Positions 52,419-61,929 of a DNA stretch of 64,000 nucleotides are shown here, piece by piece; the first letter of the stretch is position 1; each line of letters opens with the position of its first letter. The notes below the pieces were generated by a model, which was not told the DNA's origin, searched no databases, and worked only from the letters and a program-made list of their open reading frames with translations. A program made the translations under genes and the position numbers. The stretch covers positions 372,001-436,000 of the forward strand of contig JACJYO010000001.1 in NCBI GenBank assembly GCA_020636075.1, written 5' to 3'. The DNA comes from Lewinellaceae bacterium (lineage in GTDB: Bacteria; Bacteroidota; Bacteroidia; Chitinophagales; Saprospiraceae).

Positions 52419-52579
52419 GATTACGATTTTGGAATTTCGATTTACGATTTACGATTGGTTCACCCTTCCCAATAAGGCGTGTTTCCTTCAATTATCTGCA
52501 TTTCAAAAAGTGCTATTTTCAACACCCGAAATGGTGAACCAATCGTAATTCGTAATTCCAAAATCGTAAATCGAAATTT
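52419..52579. repeat. Large imperfect inverted-repeat element filling the gap between two convergent genes
   Basis: Arms about 52419-52464 and 52533-52579 are inverted relative to each other. They share a 16-bp perfect inner end (TTACGATTGGTTCACC and its complement) and shuffled copies of ACGATTTTGGAAT and CGATTTACGA. The element begins right after the M48 stop and reaches the M28 stop codon. It could act as a bidirectional terminator or be a non-autonomous mobile element (MITE-like). Confidence 0.6.
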
Positions 52580-54222
52580 CATTTCCGGTCTGCCAAAATC
52601 CGGCGTTGCCGGTTAGCAATATCCCAGGCAGTATAAAAAGCCAATTGGGCCCGTTTGGCGGCAGCAGCAGCATCAATTTTATCCGCTGTATCACTTGCCT
52701 TGTGATAATCGGCATGCGTGCCGTTAAAATAAAAAATAGCCGGAATACCCTGCTCCGCGAAGTTGTAATGATCGCTGCGCTGGTAATAGCGGTTGGGATC
52801 ATTCTTATCGTTGAATTTGTAATCGAGGTCCAGTTTGGTGTAGTTGGCATTGGCGTACTCGCTGATTTCGTGCAACTCCGAACTCAAACGGTCTGAACCG
52901 ATCACGTACACATAATCCGGGTTTCCGGCATGGGCATCATCAATACGGCCGACCATGTCAATGTTGACATCGACAACCGTTTTGTCCAATGGAAACAATG
53001 GGAAGTCGACATAAAACCGCGAGCCCAACAATCCTTTTTCCTCTCCGCTTACCAGCATGCAAACGACACTCCGTTTCGGGCCCACGCCATCTTTTTTTGC
53101 CTTCGCAAACGCCCGGGCGATCTCAATGACCGACGATGTGCCGGACGCATTGTCATCGGCGCCGTTGTAAACGACATCTTCCACCTTGCCAAGGTGATCA
53201 TAGTGGGCAGTCACAAAGACATATTCGTTTTTCAGCAACGGATCTGTGCCTTCAATCAAACCGATCACATTGGCGCCGGTAAGTGTTTGCATTTTTTTAT
53301 CCAGTTGGACGTCAAATTTGGTTTTAAACCGGATTGCCTTGAAGCCTTCGCCATTTTTCTGCGCTGTCAGGGCTTCGGCTGCCTTCTCCGCTTTTTTTCC
53401 CAGAATCGCGTTGGCCGTTTCTTCTGAAATAAAAATGTTGTTCGCAATGGCATTAGAGGCAGCGTCGGCGCCTGAAAACGCTGGGCGCCAGCCGCGGCTC
53501 GAGAGTTCCCGCCTGTTATCCCGCACATTTTGATTCAGCTCCGGGTCTACGATGAGCACAAGCACCGCACCTTTTTGCGTAGCAATTCGCACCTTTTTCT
53601 TCCAGTCCAACGACCAGGATGAACGGAACTGGGTACCGCTGAGCAAGAAGTCGCCAGAGTTGAGCTGAGGTTCGCCGGCATACAGCAGCACAACTTTGCC
53701 CTTCACATCAGTGGAGCCGTAGTCGCTGTATGTTGCATCTTCAATACCATAACCGACAAACACAACATCTTTAAAATTGCTTGTGAGATTGGAATTATTG
53801 TAAGCCGGATAGACGTAATAGTCGGTACGATTTTTCAAGGTTTTGTCCTCTACCGTAAAACTGAGCGCATCCCAGGAATCGCGCTGCAGTTGATAATTTT
53901 GGAAATAGGTTTTCTTGTCTGCCACCGGCGGCAGGTCCATTCCCCGAAATTGTTGGGCGATAAAATCGGCAGCAATGCGTTGCCCTTCCTCGCCGGTTTC
54001 CCGCCCCTGCATGGCATCGGACGCCAGGGTGTCGATCAGCCACTTTATCCGGTCCGGGCGGATTGATTCACCGTAGGGTTTACCGTCCGGTATTTTTGTA
54101 GCAAACCGCCTGGCAGCGGTAATTGCCTGTACGGAAGAGTCGCTTATTGTGAGCGGTTGTGCCTCTGTTGCGGTTGAAATACTAATCAGGGCAAGTATTA
54201 CCCAAAGTGTGATTTGTTTCAT
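52579..54222 (-). CDS. M28 family zinc aminopeptidase, secreted
   Basis: 547 residues with signal peptide (about 1-21). Inserted PA domain at about 140-290 (VVFVGYGIEDATYSDYGSTDVKGKVVLLYAGEP). Zinc-site motifs of M28: TAHYDHLG, NGADDNASGTSSVIEIAR, SGEEKGLLGSRFYV with the catalytic Glu, NIDMVGR with a ligand Asp, and HADYHKASDTADKID with the last His. It releases N-terminal amino acids from peptides, supplying pruA-type catabolism. Separated from rpiB by 39 nt on the same strand. Confidence 0.93.
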   Translation of the reverse strand: MKQITLWVILALISISTATEAQPLTISDSSVQAITAARRFATKIPDGKPYGESIRPDRIKWLIDTLASDAMQGRETGEEGQRIAADFIAQQFRGMDLPPVADKKTYFQNYQLQRDSWDALSFTVEDKTLKNRTDYYVYPAYNNSNLTSNFKDVVFVGYGIEDATYSDYGSTDVKGKVVLLYAGEPQLNSGDFLLSGTQFRSSWSLDWKKKVRIATQKGAVLVLIVDPELNQNVRDNRRELSSRGWRPAFSGADAASNAIANNIFISEETANAILGKKAEKAAEALTAQKNGEGFKAIRFKTKFDVQLDKKMQTLTGANVIGLIEGTDPLLKNEYVFVTAHYDHLGKVEDVVYNGADDNASGTSSVIEIARAFAKAKKDGVGPKRSVVCMLVSGEEKGLLGSRFYVDFPLFPLDKTVVDVNIDMVGRIDDAHAGNPDYVYVIGSDRLSSELHEISEYANANYTKLDLDYKFNDKNDPNRYYQRSDHYNFAEQGIPAIFYFNGTHADYHKASDTADKIDAAAAAKRAQLAFYTAWDIANRQRRILADRK

Positions 54223-54261
54223 AAATCTTACTGGAAAACCATTTTTTAAAAAAATATCTAC

Positions 54262-54693
54262 TCAGCTGCAAGCAATTTTATTGACACGATTTTCATGCCG
54301 CCCGCCGTCAAATTCGGTGCGAATAAAGATACGAACCATCGCCTGCGCTAATATTTCCGGAACAAAGCGTGCCGGAAGGGCAATAACATTGGCATTGTTG
54401 TGGTGCCGGGCCAGCGATGCAATTTCTTCCGTCCAGCAAACAGCACAGCGGATACCCTGATGTTTGTTTGCCGCCATGGCAACACCGTTGCCACTGCCGC
54501 AGATCAGGATACCAAAATCAGCCCCGCCATTTTCAACAGCTTCGGCAACGGCGTGCGCAAAATCCGGGTAATCAACAGAATCCGCTGAGTGGGTGCCAAA
54601 GTCCTGGACCATATGTCCCTGGCGTTGCAACATGGATATCAAACCGTCTTTGTAAGGGAAACCTGCATGGTCACAACCAATAGCTATTTTCAT
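54262..54693 (-). CDS. rpiB: Ribose-5-phosphate isomerase B
   Basis: 143 residues, RpiB/LacAB family. MKIAIGCDHAGFPYKDGL at the N-terminus, GTHSADSVDYPDFAHAVA, the catalytic Cys in ICGSGNGVAMAANK, and HNNANVIALPARF. Interconverts ribose-5-phosphate and ribulose-5-phosphate in the pentose phosphate path, which fits the xylose genes 3.5 kb away though they lie on the other strand. Confidence 0.95.
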   Translation of the reverse strand: MKIAIGCDHAGFPYKDGLISMLQRQGHMVQDFGTHSADSVDYPDFAHAVAEAVENGGADFGILICGSGNGVAMAANKHQGIRCAVCWTEEIASLARHHNNANVIALPARFVPEILAQAMVRIFIRTEFDGGRHENRVNKIACS

Positions 54694-54821
54694 GGCATTG
54701 CGTAATTAAATAGTTTACCAAATCTGGTTGGCTGAATAGCGCGCAAAGATATGGCTTTGGAAGAAAGCCGGCTTTGCTCATTTTTGCCAATCGCTTAAAG
54801 CCCCGTTTGTTTGGGTAAACG

Positions 54822-54829
54822 TACATTTG
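54822..54829 (+). promoter_or_regulatory. TAnnTTTG element of the subtilase gene
   Basis: tacatttg, 80 nt before the ATG at 54910. A TTTG lies 12 nt upstream, closer than usual. Confidence 0.4.
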
Positions 54830-54909
54830 ACCCAAGTGTTCTACCTACGGCCCCTAAGATTTTCTCCCCTGGCCTGTATTTTCCAACCATTCGTTGATTT
54901 CAATCTGCT

Positions 54910-56706
54910 ATGTCAAAATCTCTGCTTCCATTTTTTCTTGTAATCTTTTGTTTATCAACAGTCTTTTCTCAAAACACACCAGACGCGGTAAAACGCAAAA
55001 TAGCCCCGGATGTCCAATCGGCCCTGAAACAGGAAAACAAAGTCAACATCCTTGTCATTTTCCGGGAACAAGCCGACCTCCATAATGCAAATCAGATTCA
55101 CGGAAAGGCCGCGAAAGCCCGTTTTGTTTTTGACCGCCTGCAACAAACGGCGGCCACCAGCCAGGCGAATGCCCTTCGGATCGCCCGGGCCTCCAACGCA
55201 TACGTAAACAGTTTTTATCTGGTCAATGCCCTTGCCATTCGGCATGCCAATGCCGGATTGGTAGAAAATCTGGCTCAACTCCCCGAAGTAGCCCGCATTG
55301 CGGCCGACCCGGAAATTCCGTTTGAACAGCCCGACGTTTCCCTGGCCCCGGTCGCCCAGCGTGGTGCTGTGGAATGGGGCATCGAAAAAATCAATGCCCC
55401 GGCGGTATGGGCGCTTGGCTATACCGGCCAGGGTATTACTGTGGCTGGCGCCGATACGGGTTACGATTGGGTACACCCCGCTATTCAACCGCACTACCGG
55501 GGCTACAACAAATCCGATGGCTCAACCAACCACAACTACAACTGGCACGATGCCATTCATGAAATCAGCCCCCTCAGCAACGACAGCATTCCCGACCCAT
55601 CCAATAACCCCTGTGGCGTAAATTCCGTGGTCCCCTGCGACGATAACAACCACGGGACGCACACCATGGGAACGATGGTTGGCGACGACGGTAACGGCAA
55701 TCAAATTGGCGTGGCGCCCGGTGCAGACTGGATTGCCTGCCGGAATATGGAACGCGGCAACGGTGCGCCATCCAGCTATATCGAGTGCTTCGAATGGTTT
55801 CTGGCGCCAACCGACCTCAATGGCGAAAACCCCGATGTCCTCAAGGCGCCGCATGTCATCAACAACTCCTGGTACTGCTCCGTAAGCGAAGGTTGCACCG
55901 ACCTCAGCGTAAATGAACTGATGCATACGGCCGTGAATAATCTGCGCGCTTCGGGTGTAGTGGTGGTGGTGAGCAATGGCAACAAAGGCGGTCTGGGCTG
56001 TAATGCAACCAATGACCCGCCGGCATATTTTGAAGAGAGCTTTAGCGTGGGCGCTACGGAAAGTAATGATACCATCACCGGGTTCAGCACCCGGGGATCT
56101 GTCCAGATCGATGGCAGCGGCCGGATGAAACCCAATGTGGTAGCGCCCGGCGCCGGCATTCGCTCCAGCATCCGCAATGGCGGGTATGCACATTTTTGGG
56201 GTACCAGTATGGCCGGGCCTCACGTGGCTGGCGTGGTTGCCCTCGTAATTTCCGCCCGACCCGATCTTGCCGGTGAAGTTGACCTGATTGAGGATATCAT
56301 CGAACAAACGGCCGTGCCAGGATACGACACCGTCAATTGCGGCAATGTCAGTGGTATGGCTCACCCCAACAACACCTATGGCTACGGACGTGTAGATGCT
56401 CTTGGCGCTGTCATGAAAGCGCTGATGCTCACACCGGTAACCAGCCCGGGCGCATCCCCGGTTGATGTGACCGTATGGCCCAACCCGGTGTTGGACGAGG
56501 CTATTTTTTCCATAAAAAATTACACCGGCAAGTTCACCGTACAACTTTTCAATGCCGCCGGCCAACTGGTTTATTCCGTGAACCGGGAAACTGCCAATCC
56601 GGATGCTGTTTTTCAAATCCCGATGCAAAACCAGGCGCCTGGTGTCTATTTTTGGAAAATCACAACCGCCGGTCCGCTCCGTTCCGGAAAATTTGTGAAG
56701 CGATAG
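54910..56706 (+). CDS. S8 family subtilisin-like serine protease with T9SS sorting domain
   Basis: 598 residues. Signal peptide 1-20; an N-terminal propeptide (I9-like, 30-130) should be removed on activation. Catalytic triad D182 (VAGADTGYDW), H248 (NNHGTHTMGT) and S433 (GTSMAGPHVAG). The C-terminal ~80 residues (VWPNPVLDEAIFSIKNYTGKFTVQLFNAAGQLVY ... GVYFWKITTAG ... GKFVKR) are a type A T9SS sorting domain, so the protease is released or displayed on the surface. Extracellular protein degradation. Followed by a repeat element. Confidence 0.96.
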   Translation: MSKSLLPFFLVIFCLSTVFSQNTPDAVKRKIAPDVQSALKQENKVNILVIFREQADLHNANQIHGKAAKARFVFDRLQQTAATSQANALRIARASNAYVNSFYLVNALAIRHANAGLVENLAQLPEVARIAADPEIPFEQPDVSLAPVAQRGAVEWGIEKINAPAVWALGYTGQGITVAGADTGYDWVHPAIQPHYRGYNKSDGSTNHNYNWHDAIHEISPLSNDSIPDPSNNPCGVNSVVPCDDNNHGTHTMGTMVGDDGNGNQIGVAPGADWIACRNMERGNGAPSSYIECFEWFLAPTDLNGENPDVLKAPHVINNSWYCSVSEGCTDLSVNELMHTAVNNLRASGVVVVVSNGNKGGLGCNATNDPPAYFEESFSVGATESNDTITGFSTRGSVQIDGSGRMKPNVVAPGAGIRSSIRNGGYAHFWGTSMAGPHVAGVVALVISARPDLAGEVDLIEDIIEQTAVPGYDTVNCGNVSGMAHPNNTYGYGRVDALGAVMKALMLTPVTSPGASPVDVTVWPNPVLDEAIFSIKNYTGKFTVQLFNAAGQLVYSVNRETANPDAVFQIPMQNQAPGVYFWKITTAGPLRSGKFVKR

Positions 56707-56753
56707 GCCATCGGGTAAGCAATCCTGATTTAAAAAGATATTTTTGCCCGTAC

Positions 56754-56966
56754 GTAGGGGCGACCCATAGCCATCAACTTAAGGGTTAAGAGGGGGTATA
56801 CAACTTTTAAAATTTCAAATTTTTCATTTCAAATTTTAAATAGAGCGCTTGGGAAACATCCTGTTGATTTGAAATTGGAAATTTGAAATCAACTATTTGA
56901 AAAGGGTTTAGCCCTCTGGTCCTTTAAGTTGATGGCCATTCGGGCGACCGCAAGGGTCGCCCCTAC
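56754..56966. repeat. MITE-like element with GTAGGGGCGACCC ends
   Basis: Left end GTAGGGGCGACCC plus ATAGCCATCAACTTAAGG (56754-56784) is inversely repeated at 56921-56966, where an extra TTGCGGTCGCCCG lies between the two halves. The right end has its own hairpin gggcgacc / ggtcgccc. The interior (56800-56895) is AT-rich with repeated aaatttcaaat-like words and no reading frame. The GTAGGGGCGACCC...GGTCGCCC end resembles a dispersed bacterial intergenic repeat. It fills the 288-nt gap before the amidohydrolase gene. Confidence 0.65.
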
Positions 56967-56994
56967 AGCATTCCAAATTGGATAATTCATAATC

Positions 56995-57993
56995 ATGCAT
57001 AAAATTGACATGCACACCCATATCCTTCCTGAGCGGCTGCCCAATTTTGCCGACAAGTTTGGATATGGCGACTTCATTCATCTGGAGCACCATAAAAAAG
57101 GGTTCGCCCGGATGATGAGAGGGCAATTTTTCTTCCGGGAAATCTCCAGCAATTGTTGGGACCCAAAAGTCCGGGTAGGCGAATACCTGCATTTTCAAAC
57201 ACCTGTTCAGGTAGTTTGCACTATTCCGGTGATGTTTTCCTATTGGGCCAAACCGGCCGATTGTCTGGATCTGTCGCGCTACCTGAATGACCACTTGGCT
57301 GCCATTGTCGAAGACTTTCCGGAGCACTACATCGGCCTTGGCACCATACCCATGCAAGATACCGACCTGGCGATCCAGGAACTGCACCGGCTCCACGAGC
57401 TGGGTTTTCCGGGTATTCAAATCGGGTCCAACGTCAATCAACTCAACCTGAACGAAGCGCAATTTTTCCCGATATTCCAGGCCTGTCAAGACCTGAACAT
57501 GGCGGTATTCGTCCATCCCTGGGAAATGATGGGCTCCGAACATATCGGCCGGTATTGGCTACCCTGGCTGGTGGGCATGCCAGCCGAAACCAGCCGGGCG
57601 ATTTGTTCCTTAATTTTCGGTGGCGTCATGGAACGGCTGCCCAAGTTGCGCTTTTGTTTTGCCCACGCCGGCGGCTCCTTTTTGCCGACAGTCGGTCGCG
57701 TACAACACGGCTTTGAGTGCCGCCCCGATCTGGTTGCCGTGGACAATGACAAAGCACCCCGGCATTACCTGGGCAAATTCTGGGTGGACTCTGCCACGCA
57801 CGACCCCCAACTGCTCCGGTACATTTTGGAAGTAGCCGGCGAAGACAAGGTTTGCCTCGGCACCGATTACCCCTTCCCGCTGGGCGACCTCGAGATCGGC
57901 ACTTTTATCGAACAAATGAACTTGCCGGAATCCACCGTTGAAAAGATTTTTTATAAAAACACCCTGGAATGGCTCTACGGAACACGAGGGTAA
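56995..57993 (+). CDS. ACMSD-like amidohydrolase/decarboxylase
   Basis: 332 residues, amidohydrolase-2 superfamily with a TIM barrel: metal ligands H7 and H9 in DMHTHILPE, His in FVHPWEMMG, FAHAGGSF, and Asp in LGTDYPFPLG. Length and motif order match 2-amino-3-carboxymuconate-6-semialdehyde decarboxylase (EC 4.1.1.45) of the kynurenine pathway, though the wider family includes other decarboxylases. No other tryptophan-degradation gene is in the window apart from the distant formamidase-like lipoprotein. Start ATG 56995 lies 29 nt after the repeat element, so its promoter may be inside it. Confidence 0.85.
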   Translation: MHKIDMHTHILPERLPNFADKFGYGDFIHLEHHKKGFARMMRGQFFFREISSNCWDPKVRVGEYLHFQTPVQVVCTIPVMFSYWAKPADCLDLSRYLNDHLAAIVEDFPEHYIGLGTIPMQDTDLAIQELHRLHELGFPGIQIGSNVNQLNLNEAQFFPIFQACQDLNMAVFVHPWEMMGSEHIGRYWLPWLVGMPAETSRAICSLIFGGVMERLPKLRFCFAHAGGSFLPTVGRVQHGFECRPDLVAVDNDKAPRHYLGKFWVDSATHDPQLLRYILEVAGEDKVCLGTDYPFPLGDLEIGTFIEQMNLPESTVEKIFYKNTLEWLYGTRG

Positions 57994-58040
57994 TTCAGCG
58001 GCTGTTTCTTTTTTTCTACTAACACAATCGATTTCACAAC

Positions 58041-59522
58041 GTGCTTTTATTAGGCCTCGACATTGGAAGTTCCTCCGTAAAAGCGGCATTGGTAGATGCC
58101 AAAACAGGCGCTACGCTCGGATCCGTTTTTTCACCGGAAACGGAAATGGATATCATCGCGTCACACCCCGGATGGGCCGAACAGCACCCTGAAGTTTGGT
58201 GGGACAATGTGTGCAAAGCCGTACACAAGCTCCTCCAAAAGACACAGGCAAACCCCTCGGAAATCGCGGCAATCGGAATATCCTACCAGATGCACGGCCT
58301 GGTGACCATCGGTGCTGACGGTGCGCCCGTCCGGCCAGCGATTATCTGGTGCGACAGTCGGGCCGTTTCCATCGGCGATACTGCTTTTCGGGACATCGGC
58401 GAAACCTATTGCCTGGAGCATTACCTGAACGGACCCGGCAACTTTACGGCGTCCAAATTGAAATGGGTCAAAGACAATGAACCGGAACACTATGCGCAAA
58501 TCCGGTATTTTATGCTTCCCGGCGATTATATCGCATTTCGGTTAACCGGCGAGGTTTGCACGACGGTGACCGGGCTTTCGGAAGGAATTCTCTGGGATTT
58601 TGCCGAAAACAAGGTCGCCAGCGAATTGCTGAACTACTACGGCATAGAACGCGACCTTATCCCCACCGTTTCTGCCAACTTTGAAAACCAGGGCCGGCTT
58701 ACCCAAACAGCAGCCGATGCCCTGGGGCTCAAGCCGGGCGTACCCGTAACCTACCGCGCTGGCGACCAACCCAATAATGCCCTGGCACTCAATGCGCTTC
58801 GACCCGGGGAGATCGCCGCTACCGGTGGGACATCCGGGGTTGTTTACGGTGTGGTGGACCAACTTGTTTCAGACGCCCAAAACCGGGTGAACAGTTTTGC
58901 GCATGTTAACCACCGGGTAGAAGCACCGCGAATCGGCGTGCTCCTGTGCATCAATGGTTCCGGCATTCAATACAGCTGGATGCGGCGCCAAATGGCACAG
59001 GAGGGCATTTCCTACAACGATATGGAGCAACTGGCCGCTACTACGCCGGTCGGTGCCGACGGGCTCTGCATCATCCCGTTTGGCAATGGCGCCGAGCGTA
59101 TGCTTGGCAATCAAAATATTGGCGCACAAATCCTTAACCTCCATTTCAACCGGCACAACCGCGCACATTTTTACCGGGCCGCTTTGGAAGGCGTGGCCTT
59201 TTCCTTTGTGTATGGCATGAAAATCCTGCGCAGTTTGGGACTGGAACTTTCCATCATGCGGGTAGGCAACGACAACTTGTTCCAATCCAATATTTTCGCC
59301 AGCACAATTGCCGAATTGCTCAATTGCCGGATCGAAATGATCGAGACCACCGGAGCCGTTGGGGCAGCAATCGCTTCAGGAGTCGGCATTGGATTGTGGT
59401 CTGATCCCGGCGAAGGCCTTGGCGCGCAACATCGTGTGAAAATTTATGAGCCCGGAAACGCAGTTGGTCCGTACAGCACCGCTTACGAACAATGGGCCAC
59501 TTACCTGGACAAGGCAATTTGA
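58041..59522 (+). CDS. xylB: Xylulokinase
   Basis: 493 residues from GTG 58041, FGGY carbohydrate kinase. N-terminal phosphate motif LLGLDIGSSSVKAALVD, IGISYQMHGLV with the substrate stretch, IIWCDSRA, TGLSEGILWDF, GDQPNNALALNALRPGEIAATGGTSGVV, and C-terminal FYRAALEGVAFSFVYG. Phosphorylates D-xylulose for the pentose phosphate pathway. Followed by xylA after 58 nt; together they convert xylose to xylulose-5-phosphate. Confidence 0.93.
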   Translation: MLLLGLDIGSSSVKAALVDAKTGATLGSVFSPETEMDIIASHPGWAEQHPEVWWDNVCKAVHKLLQKTQANPSEIAAIGISYQMHGLVTIGADGAPVRPAIIWCDSRAVSIGDTAFRDIGETYCLEHYLNGPGNFTASKLKWVKDNEPEHYAQIRYFMLPGDYIAFRLTGEVCTTVTGLSEGILWDFAENKVASELLNYYGIERDLIPTVSANFENQGRLTQTAADALGLKPGVPVTYRAGDQPNNALALNALRPGEIAATGGTSGVVYGVVDQLVSDAQNRVNSFAHVNHRVEAPRIGVLLCINGSGIQYSWMRRQMAQEGISYNDMEQLAATTPVGADGLCIIPFGNGAERMLGNQNIGAQILNLHFNRHNRAHFYRAALEGVAFSFVYGMKILRSLGLELSIMRVGNDNLFQSNIFASTIAELLNCRIEMIETTGAVGAAIASGVGIGLWSDPGEGLGAQHRVKIYEPGNAVGPYSTAYEQWATYLDKAI

Positions 59523-59580
59523 TCGTTGCCCGCTAATTTGAATTTTAGAAAAAACAAACCGATAAATTAACGCAAAAAAA

Positions 59581-60927
59581 ATGGCAAATTTGAATCCGAT
59601 AAATCTTACCACCGGCCAAACGGAATATTTCAAAGGTGTTGGCAAAATCCGCTATGAAGGCCCTGAAAGCGACAATCCTATGGCCTACCGCTACTACGAT
59701 GAGCACAAACTGGTTAGCGGAAAATCCATGCGGGAGCACCTGAAATTTGCGGTAGCGTACTGGCACTCACTCTGCGGCACCGGCGGCGATCCCTTCGGCC
59801 CGGGCACCAAGCCATTCCCCTGGCTGCAAGCCAATGATCCAATTCAACAGGCCAAGGACAAAATGGACGCCGCCTTTGAACTGATCACCAAGCTCGGCCT
59901 GCCCTATTATTGCTTTCACGATTTTGATCTGATTGCGGAAGGTGACTCGCTAACTGAAAATGAAAAGCGCTTGCAAACCATTGGGGCCTACGCCAAAGAA
60001 AAAATGGCTGCCTCCGGGGTCCAGCTCCTTTGGGGAACGGCCAATCTTTTCAGCCACCCACGCTATATGAACGGCGCAGCCACCAATCCGGATTTTGCCG
60101 TGGTTGCTCATGCCGGCGCACAGGTAAAAATGGCACTCGACCTGACCATCGAACTTGGTGGCGAGAACTACGTTTTTTGGGGTGGCCGGGAAGGTTACCA
60201 GTCCTTGTTGAATACCAACATGAAACGGGAACTCGAGCACATGGCGCGCTTCCTGCACATGGCCAAAGATTATGCTCGTCAACAGGGATTCAAAGGCACT
60301 TTTTTCATCGAGCCCAAACCGATGGAACCCAGCAAACACCAATACGATTTTGACGCTGCAACCGTAATCGGCTTCCTGCGGGAACACGATCTGCTCCATG
60401 ATTTCAAACTCAACGTGGAAGTGAACCACGCCACGCTGGCATTGCACAGTTTCCAACATGAACTCCAGGTAGCAGCCAATGCGGGTGCACTGGGTAGCAT
60501 CGACGCCAACCGCGGCGACTACCAGAATGGTTGGGATACCGATCAGTTTCCGAACAATGTGCTGGAAATCACCGAAGCCATGCTGGTCATTCTTGAGTCC
60601 GGCGGCTTGCAGGGTGGCGGGATCAACTTCGATGCCAAGACGCGACGCAACTCCACCGACCTGGACGATCTATTTCATGCGCACATCGGCGGCATTGATG
60701 TGTTCGCAAAGGCGCTGCTGGCTGCGGATGCCATTTTATCAAAATCAGCCTACAAAAAAATGCGACAGGAGCGGTATGCATCCTTCGATTCAGGTGATGG
60801 ACAGGCTTTCGAATCCGGGAAATTGCAACTCACAGACCTGTTGCGCAGTGCAAGCAGCCAGGGCGAACCTGAAACCAGAAGCGGGAAACAGGAGCTGTAT
60901 GAAAATCTGGTGAATCGGTATATGTAA
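59581..60927 (+). CDS. xylA: Xylose isomerase
   Basis: 448 residues, type II (long) xylose isomerase with an N-terminal extension. Catalytic His in YCFHDFDL, metal-binding stretch FWGGREGYQSLLNT, IEPKPMEPSKHQYDFDAATV, NVEVNHATLALHSF, and GSIDANRGDYQNGWDTDQFP. Converts D-xylose to D-xylulose. Downstream of xylB in the order kinase-isomerase. A xylose transporter or regulator is not in view. Confidence 0.95.
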   Translation: MANLNPINLTTGQTEYFKGVGKIRYEGPESDNPMAYRYYDEHKLVSGKSMREHLKFAVAYWHSLCGTGGDPFGPGTKPFPWLQANDPIQQAKDKMDAAFELITKLGLPYYCFHDFDLIAEGDSLTENEKRLQTIGAYAKEKMAASGVQLLWGTANLFSHPRYMNGAATNPDFAVVAHAGAQVKMALDLTIELGGENYVFWGGREGYQSLLNTNMKRELEHMARFLHMAKDYARQQGFKGTFFIEPKPMEPSKHQYDFDAATVIGFLREHDLLHDFKLNVEVNHATLALHSFQHELQVAANAGALGSIDANRGDYQNGWDTDQFPNNVLEITEAMLVILESGGLQGGGINFDAKTRRNSTDLDDLFHAHIGGIDVFAKALLAADAILSKSAYKKMRQERYASFDSGDGQAFESGKLQLTDLLRSASSQGEPETRSGKQELYENLVNRYM

Positions 60928-61020
60928 TGCAACCAGGATGATTGCTTGAACCCGGGGAAATAATCCCTGCTGCGCCACCATTTTCTCCTAACTTTACAGT
61001 AGACAAGCACATGGAGCATT

Positions 61021-61929
61021 ATGGCAAACAAGACTTTATCCGACCGGGTTCGTCAGCTGATCGCAGAAAATGAACAACGCCAGGCAGCGGATATTTTAGC
61101 GGATGCTTTCCGCAATAAAAACACCGGGCTGTACAACCTTGCCGTTATTCAACAAGGCAATTGCAAAAAACTGGGCGACCAAAGTGCAGCCGGTATCCTC
61201 AGCACGGATGAAATCAATCGGGAACAGGCAAAAATCAATGCAGCCCTGCTCCATTTGGCAGACGAACATGCCCGTTTGTTTGAGGCTGGCAAACCCGGTA
61301 TTTCCCTGGCGCGCAAGCGTTTGTGGTATGCGCTGATTTTAGTTGCGCTCGCGTTGACCGGTTGGCTGATTGCAAGGGTTGTTGAAAATTCAGCATACCC
61401 TGAAACATTCAACCTTGAGGTCCGCCTGCACCAACCTTCTGGTGAGCAAGCAGCGATAACAGACGGAGAAGTCAACCTTCGCCTTGGCGATGCTGTACCT
61501 CAGGAAAAACACCCGCTCGATGCCTCGGGTGTAACTATTTTCAAGGATTTGAGCAGCCGCAAATTCCAGGGCGATTCTGTGCACCTGCTGTATTTCCCAA
61601 CAAAAAATCAAAAGTTTAAAGTAGTTGACCAGAACGCAGTCACCACGACTGGTAAAGATCAGACGATTCGTTTTATACTTGAATTTATTCCCGACACGAC
61701 ACTCGTTGAAATGACCCTCTTCGACACAAATGGAAAACGTATCCCTGGTGCACAGATCACGATTGACGGCACGTTGCATTGCACCAGCGATGCATTTGGC
61801 TATTTCCAGGCCGCTGTTCCAAAAGCCAACGGCGCCATTGCCGACTTTGTGATTGAAAAAAACGGAAAGCGACTTTTTAAACAAGAACTGGCCATTTCAC
61901 CCGGGCCTAAATCAATTCCAATCGAATGA
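61021..61929 (+). CDS. Effector-associated-domain (EAD11-like) single-pass membrane protein
   Basis: 302 residues. Residues about 5-85 (LSDRVRQLIAENEQRQAADIL ... NREQAKINAALLHLADE) read as an effector-associated domain of the EAD11 type, a helical adaptor known from bacterial conflict and signalling proteins. A membrane helix follows at 98-118. The C-terminal half (about 125-302) consists of two beta-sandwich domains of the carboxypeptidase-regulatory/CNA-B kind, expected outside the cytoplasm. Stop codon overlaps the start of the next gene as ATGA. No catalytic motif. Domain call is from sequence pattern only. Confidence 0.62.
   Translation: MANKTLSDRVRQLIAENEQRQAADILADAFRNKNTGLYNLAVIQQGNCKKLGDQSAAGILSTDEINREQAKINAALLHLADEHARLFEAGKPGISLARKRLWYALILVALALTGWLIARVVENSAYPETFNLEVRLHQPSGEQAAITDGEVNLRLGDAVPQEKHPLDASGVTIFKDLSSRKFQGDSVHLLYFPTKNQKFKVVDQNAVTTTGKDQTIRFILEFIPDTTLVEMTLFDTNGKRIPGAQITIDGTLHCTSDAFGYFQAAVPKANGAIADFVIEKNGKRLFKQELAISPGPKSIPIE

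Noticed and set aside
55522..56628. 368-codon minus-strand frame opposite the subtilase gene
   Set aside because: The plus strand carries the full catalytic triad and sorting domain; the antisense product is His/Gly-rich noise.
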